Shown: in pieces, positions 59,753 to 64,000 of the stretch | How the letters are laid out: the number at the start of each line of letters is the position of its first letter | Position numbering within the stretch: the first letter of the stretch is position 1 | Origin: Mesorhizobium ciceri biovar biserrulae WSM1271 | Lineage (GTDB): Bacteria > Pseudomonadota > Alphaproteobacteria > Rhizobiales > Rhizobiaceae | Direction: 5' to 3' | Assembly (NCBI RefSeq): GCF_000185905.1 | Contig: NC_014923.1 | Location: 5,789,501-5,853,500, forward strand | DNA: 64,000 bases | Made by a program: the position numbers and the translations under genes | Notes under the pieces: generated by a model | Seen by the model: the letters and a program-made list of their open reading frames with translations, nothing else | The model's database searches: none | Told to the model about the DNA's origin: nothing

Positions 59753-61069
59753 TCAGGCGTGAACACTGTTGCGTAGTTCGTCAGCCAGAGCGCGGAGAGC
59801 GTCGGCGCTCCCTTCCAGCGCCGTAAAAGCGTAGGGATTGAGGAACTGTCGGCCCCAGAACAGATTGCGATCTGTGCGCGATAGCGCAGCTTCCTCGCTG
59901 ACACTCGGCCAATTCTCCGCAATGCATCGGAGCTGGCCTTCAACAATCGCAAGAGCTTCCGGCGCGCTGAGCAGGAAGTGATGCGCGGCCTCAAGGCATG
60001 ACGCGATCCGGCTCATGCGGTTATTGCCGCTGATGAGCATGGCCTGGCTGGCCTCCTGGCCGCTGCGGGCCTGCGGACAAATATCATAGGCAGGCGTGAG
60101 GGTGAGCTTAGCCCCGTCCCAGAACGCCGCATGGTTGCGGGCATGATCGTCGGTGTTGCCGCAAAGTATATTGAATACAATGCGGCTGAACAACTCGCGG
60201 AGAGTTTCCGACGGCGCAGTGAATCGGTGGCGAATGATCTCCGCCAGATCCTGGTAGCTAGCGTAACGCGCCATCATCTCATCGAGCGCGAGCATCGTCA
60301 GCGCTGAGACCATGGATTTGCGTTGCCAGCCGCCCGTGACCCTGATCCGGTCGAATCGCTCGACGAGCAACACGTCCTTGCCTGCGGCGCGGACGAGCGA
60401 GACGGATGCCGCTCTGATGCCGCACAAGGCGGCAAGCCGCATGGCTATGAATTCTCCTTTGACGACGCTGTAAAGGTCGGCAGACGAGGAAAATTTCGCG
60501 ACATGCTTGACGGTGTGGTCCTCGATCAGCGCCTTGGGTCTTGCCCCGCCGATCGAGCTGCCGTGATGCAGCGCCTGATCTAATTCGGGGGTGAGCGGAA
60601 TACCTGTCTCTACCCGCTCCGCCGATTGGACAAGCTCTTCGAGAGTGGCATTGGCCGGTGCGCGCGGCTCGTAATTTGTGGGCGAAAACTGAAAATCGAG
60701 CGCGCCGATGCGGTCCGAGCCTGATTCCAGCAGGAACGTCAGTTCTGAAATATCGAGCTGCGCGATTTCATCGCCTTTCACACCGAATTTGCGATTGAGG
60801 ATAACCCGTCGTCCCCAGGCATCGGGGGCAGCATCGCGGATGCATCCCGGCATGGTTAGGCCAGGAAGCAAAGGCAATTCGCCTGTCTTCAGGGGCAGTT
60901 CCGGGAGATAAAGCGCGACCGCCCTGCCGAGTTCACGAAAGCTCCTGCCATAGTTGAAGCTGACGAGTCCGTCATGGGTATATAGCCGCCCGGCGACAAC
61001 CGGCGCGGTCTCGCCCGGCAGCCAGACCCAGACATAGGCTTCGTCGTACTTGGGGACCTTAGAACTCAT
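59753..61069 (-). CDS. hipA: HipA-type serine/threonine kinase toxin (second module)
   Basis: The 438-residue protein has the HipA layout: N-terminal GRLYTHDG and FNYGRSF segments, the GSSIGGARPK loop (about residue 180), ATP-site Lys in HVAKFSS, the catalytic FNILCGNTDDHARNHAAF (about 305) and TPAYDICPQ (about 332). ATG 61069 was chosen because it overlaps the hipB stop by 11 bases and begins MSSKVPKYDEAYVWV. It differs clearly from the 30.6-kb HipA, so the two are separate acquisitions and not a recent duplication. Confidence 0.93.
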   Translation of the reverse strand: MSSKVPKYDEAYVWVWLPGETAPVVAGRLYTHDGLVSFNYGRSFRELGRAVALYLPELPLKTGELPLLPGLTMPGCIRDAAPDAWGRRVILNRKFGVKGDEIAQLDISELTFLLESGSDRIGALDFQFSPTNYEPRAPANATLEELVQSAERVETGIPLTPELDQALHHGSSIGGARPKALIEDHTVKHVAKFSSSADLYSVVKGEFIAMRLAALCGIRAASVSLVRAAGKDVLLVERFDRIRVTGGWQRKSMVSALTMLALDEMMARYASYQDLAEIIRHRFTAPSETLRELFSRIVFNILCGNTDDHARNHAAFWDGAKLTLTPAYDICPQARSGQEASQAMLISGNNRMSRIASCLEAAHHFLLSAPEALAIVEGQLRCIAENWPSVSEEAALSRTDRNLFWGRQFLNPYAFTALEGSADALRALADELRNSVHA

Positions 61070-61397
61070 CGACGACCTGCTTGCCGGCCTTGTAGACGTG
61101 CTTCGGCAGCAGCGCGATGCGATCGTCCATGCGGCCTGTGAGGGCTGTGATGGCCTTGCCATCCGCATCGAACAGCTTCACACCGACAATGGCAGCAGCC
61201 TCGAACATCAGTCCGATTTCGACTTTGGGATCGCCCTTCTCGATGCGCTGCAAGGTGCTGCGTGAAACACCGATTCTCTCGGCTAACTCCTGTCCGGTTA
61301 ACCGGTGCTGCATCCGGCCCAGCCGGATGGTCTTACCGAAAAGGCCAAGCGCCTCGATCGCGTAGCGCGAATAAGTCCGTTTTTGCGTTGCCGTCAT
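61059..61397 (-). CDS. hipB: HipB-type antitoxin, Xre-family (second module)
   Basis: The 112-residue protein has an Xre helix-turn-helix (RLTGQELAERIGVSRSTLQRIEKGDPKVEIGLMFEAA, about residues 33-70). The frame stays open upstream, but ATG 61397 gives the normal length; the upstream part is the end of an AbiEii-like remnant. It overlaps hipA. Confidence 0.9.
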   Translation of the reverse strand: MTATQKRTYSRYAIEALGLFGKTIRLGRMQHRLTGQELAERIGVSRSTLQRIEKGDPKVEIGLMFEAAAIVGVKLFDADGKAITALTGRMDDRIALLPKHVYKAGKQVVDEF

Positions 61398-61559
61398 TAG
61401 GCCACCGTGATCCATGCATGAGCCATATCTCAGGCTTTCGGCCTTTATATAGGTCATCTTCGCAGAGCGAGGCAAGCATCCGTCTCCTATATGATCCAAA
61501 CCCCTGAGTCGCCCTTTATAAGCAGCAAGAGTTCGCAGCAGGAGCCAATGAACCCCGAT

Positions 61560-61960
61560 TACTTGGGCGGTCTCACTTATTTGCCTTTTCTCGCCGAGCA
61601 CCCGCTCCAAGTTCTCATACACCCCAGGCTGCCGTTCATCTGGCATGCGTTCCAGAGTGCGCAGCTTCCAGCGAACGGCGGGCAGCTTGTCCGCCCCTTC
61701 AATGCCGAGCAGATCCCATTGCGGGGCGGGCTTCGAAGGAGAGCAGGAATTTTCGCTGATCGTCGGTCAATGCCTGGTTGAGCCGGTGATCAGCCGCTTG
61801 CGAACGTCGAGCAATTGATCGAGGCTCACCTCGATCTGCGACATGCGCAGAATTTCTCTCGGCGGTCGAAGAAGGCATCGCCTTGATGCCACACAATCTC
61901 GGTTTCCGCCGGTCTCGTGTGAATCTGTTGGCTTCACAAAATGAAGAGGACATGCAGGCC
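61560..61960 (-). pseudogene. C-terminal remnant of an AbiEii-like nucleotidyltransferase toxin
   Basis: Minus-strand pieces in two frames read LTDDQRKFLLSFEA, then LGIEGADKLPAVRWKL and ENLERVLGEKRQ, the pattern at the end of AbiEii/AbiGii-type toxins. The N-terminal nucleotidyltransferase motif is not seen. It lies directly upstream of the second hipBA pair. Confidence 0.5.
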
Positions 61961-62776
61961 GGCTTGCCCGTCATGCGGCAATTCGTTCGCTGGGATCAAC
62001 AGAAACTCCGAGAATTGGATGGTTGCGGCCTTGACCATTCGCACTTTCCGTCTTCTGAGCGCTTGGCGATGGGAAAACAGCTGTCCGACCACATCCTGGC
62101 ATTGAATCCCCCGATAGCGACCAATGCAAGCTCGTGCCTTACCCGTTGGCAGCTCTGTACTATCACGAGAGCGGCAACAAAGACTCGGGCGATCGAGTTG
62201 ATCGACCTGACACTGAAGTCGCAGGGCGGTCCGTAGCTTATCCGCGACGAAGATGAACAGCATTTGCTGCAGTTCCTGGCCTACTTCAAGGGTGAGAAGG
62301 TTTGTTACGGCGCTGTGTGTGCGGCTCCAAACAATGGCCGATTCGACAGCTGGTATACCGTTTCCGGCTGACCATCAGGTTTATGTTAGGGACAGAATTG
62401 GCCGGGCGGACAGCTCTTGATGCGAACGGCGCAAAGCCGCCCGGTCTGCGAGATCGCCTTGGCTGCTCTTTTGGACTTAGGTCCGAAGGACGGCGGTCTG
62501 CTACGACGCCACCGCCTTTGGTTAAGCGGGGCATGAGCTGAGCTACGCGTTTGCCCGCTTCGAACCGGCTTCGCGCACCGGTGCCAGATGGCCCCCGGAA
62601 CCTTAAAATCGACCGGCGACAACACCTTCACGCCGGCCGGATCATGCCTGGCGGACCGCCCGGATAATCCTGAGATCCTGGCCGACGTCGGCGCCGCTTG
62701 GGTAGCTGCGATTGAAATCGTTTGGGCGCAGATGCAACGTGGGTCCTTATTCCACGCATCGTTTTACGTGCTCAGC
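61961..62776. other. 820-bp stretch without a supportable gene
   Basis: Short frames on both strands are not recognisable. It may contain further decayed toxin-antitoxin or transposase DNA. Confidence 0.45.
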
Positions 62777-63238
62777 TCAAAACGTCAGCTTGAAGCCGGC
62801 CGACAGGGTGAAGGCATAGGAGTCCATGCCAGCGCTGTTGCTACCCTTGATGCTTAGCTCTCCGCCGGTCGCGATGCTGTAGTCCGGGTTCTAGCCTTTC
62901 TTGGGAAAATATTGTCCAGATTGCCGGCCAGGAAGACGCTGGCGCGGCCGGTTATCTGATAGTCGATCTTGGCTGGCCGAGATGAACGGCACCGTGGAGA
63001 AGTCGTCGTCAAATCGCAGCCCGGGCCAATCGCCCCCCATTGATGGTCAACATCGCTTGCGTCGATGGTCAGGCCGCCGCGGAGCAGACCCGAGGGCGTC
63101 AAGTGCTGAGCGTCGTGGTTGCTTCCGCGCCAAGGAACACGCCGAAATAGCGCTGTTCGTAATCGATGCTGGCTTCGCCGTCCGGGAACTTGCCGCGTTT
63201 CTCGCGGAAGCCGAAGCCGTTCCCACTATATATGTACG
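62777..63238 (-). pseudogene. outer-membrane beta-barrel protein remnant
   Basis: Pieces in changing minus-strand frames read FPDGEASIDYEQRYFGVFLG, LRGGLTIDASD, then GGELSIKGSNSAGMDSYAF and end LSAGFKLTF with a terminal Phe, as in outer-membrane barrels of the autotransporter or receptor type. At least two frameshifts and an in-frame stop break it. The N-terminal part is absent. Confidence 0.6.
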
Positions 63239-63271
63239 ATCCCCTTAGGCATATATGTACGATCCCGTTAG
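63227..63271. repeat. two 22-bp direct repeats
   Basis: The unit ATATATGTACGATCCC-N-TTAG occurs twice, one base apart, with two mismatches. It lies at the upstream end of the outer-membrane remnant. It may be an operator or an insertion scar. Confidence 0.6.
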
Positions 63272-63757
63272 TCGCTCCGCTTCATGTTCGTGTAATTGAC
63301 GCCGCCATGAAGGTTGAGAACCGTGGCACGCTGATCACGAAACCTCGGCCGCCTGCGCCGTCCAAATTGATGTAGCGGTCAAGGTGGGTGTCGGAGTGGA
63401 TTGACTGATCCGACCAATCCCGTTCGGCAGAGCTCGGCGCTTCCTTGAGCCAATCATAGCAGCGATTCATGGGGCCGCCTCCTCGGGATAGCCGTTGGTG
63501 ATCTCTCGTTGAACGACGGCGGCTCTCAGCGACCGTTCGAAGACGTTGTTTGTCGCGGCGACCATTCCTGGGCATTGGTGCAAAGACGTTGAACTCCGAT
63601 GCGATGTTCAGGACGGCTTAGTCATTGCCCTTTGCCCGGTGCGTTGCATAGCGCCGCGCGGGCCGCCCACTACCGCGTTGCCGGGCCATATTGAGATTTG
63701 GCCCGGCGCGAGAGGCGGCACTCGTGGCCAGAGAGGTTGCACCGGCGGCCAGCCCTG
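63272..63757. other. 490-bp stretch without a supportable gene
   Basis: A minus-strand frame (63282-63575) is open but not recognised. Nothing else seen. Confidence 0.4.
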
Positions 63758-64000
63758 TCAAAATGCCGAAGTTGGTGATCCGGTAGGACGCCTATCCTTT
63801 TTCCGCTCGTTGGCGAGGTAGCGGTCCAAATAGTGAATGTTAGCCGCACCTGAAACCACTCGTTTGCCGACAACGACCGCCGGCCCGCCGTGGATGGACA
63901 GCTTCTTTGCGAGCGCGGAATGGTGCTTGACGGTGTTTACGATTCCGGGGTCCTTCATGTCCCGCTTGAGCCGCTCAACGTCGAGACCCTCGTCTCGTGC
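63758..64000 (-). CDS. C-terminal part of a DsbA-like thioredoxin-fold protein, runs off right edge
   Basis: The 80 visible residues include LKRDMKDPGIVNTVKHHSALAKKL and GGPAVVVGKRVVSGA, which is the DsbA-family end in which a helix is followed by a Gly-x-Pro turn (cis-Pro) before the last strands. The active-site Cys pair would lie beyond the window. A 20-residue basic tail is longer than usual. The intact protein would form or shuffle disulfides in the periplasm. Confidence 0.7.
   Translation of the reverse strand, partial: ARDEGLDVERLKRDMKDPGIVNTVKHHSALAKKLSIHGGPAVVVGKRVVSGAANIHYLDRYLANERKKDRRPTGSPTSAF

Overview
The window looks like part of the accessory genome of a nitrogen-fixing Mesorhizobium-type rhizobium, most likely a symbiosis island. 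The signs are an Agrobacterium-like virD4 locus with effector genes, a rhizobial gibberellin operon behind a sigma54/NifA-type promoter, a MucR/Ros-family regulator, toxin-antitoxin modules, and many decayed genes and insertion-sequence scraps. GC is high and gene density is low. No complete insertion sequence, CRISPR array, tRNA or rRNA gene was recognised by eye.

Layout. At 1-4.2 kb, on the minus strand, a VirF-like F-box effector gene, virD4 and the start of a large repeat-containing effector gene lie behind a vir-box-like site. At 4.2-6.5 kb the sequence is decayed, followed by a PIN-toxin/antitoxin pair. At 7.7-27.4 kb lies the most unusual region: a LysR regulator, a CapA-like protein, an M20 amidohydrolase, a fold-III racemase, a four-gene polar amino acid ABC transporter, arginase, ornithine cyclodeaminase, a CtlX-type citrulline hydrolase, a dimethylarginine hydrolase (DDAH), a PRMT-like arginine methyltransferase, two more methyltransferases and an unrecognised 475-residue protein. 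A 70-bp element occurs both beside lysR and directly before the racemase gene, suggesting one regulon.

At 28.8-33 kb there is a broken BRCT protein gene and a hipBA module with a broken third gene. At 33.8-40.5 kb sit one-carbon and SAM-cycle genes (an ArsR-type HTH protein, glyA, metK, an adenosine kinase, a metE remnant) and tdh. At 40.7-45.6 kb are a cytochrome c peroxidase pseudogene, mucR, hemN, a prephenate dehydratase pseudogene and a cold-shock gene.

At 46-55.4 kb is the gibberellin operon: CYP114, ferredoxin, SDR, CYP117, GGPP synthase, ent-CPP synthase, ent-kaurene synthase and type 2 IPP isomerase. The SDR carries several indels, and CYP112 and CYP115 are not seen. The promoter-leader module before this operon is repeated about 13 kb downstream at 59.0-59.4 kb, so the operon lies between direct repeats. 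The right end has a response regulator fused to a kinase ATPase domain, a second hipBA pair, an AbiEii-like remnant, a decayed outer-membrane protein gene and the end of a DsbA-like gene.

How the genes may work together (inference): the 9-21 kb genes could import arginine-type compounds and channel them through citrulline and ornithine to proline, with the neighbouring PRMT-like enzyme and methyltransferases making or modifying methylated arginine. The SAM-cycle block could supply methyl groups. The gibberellin operon would be switched on in nodules by NifA.
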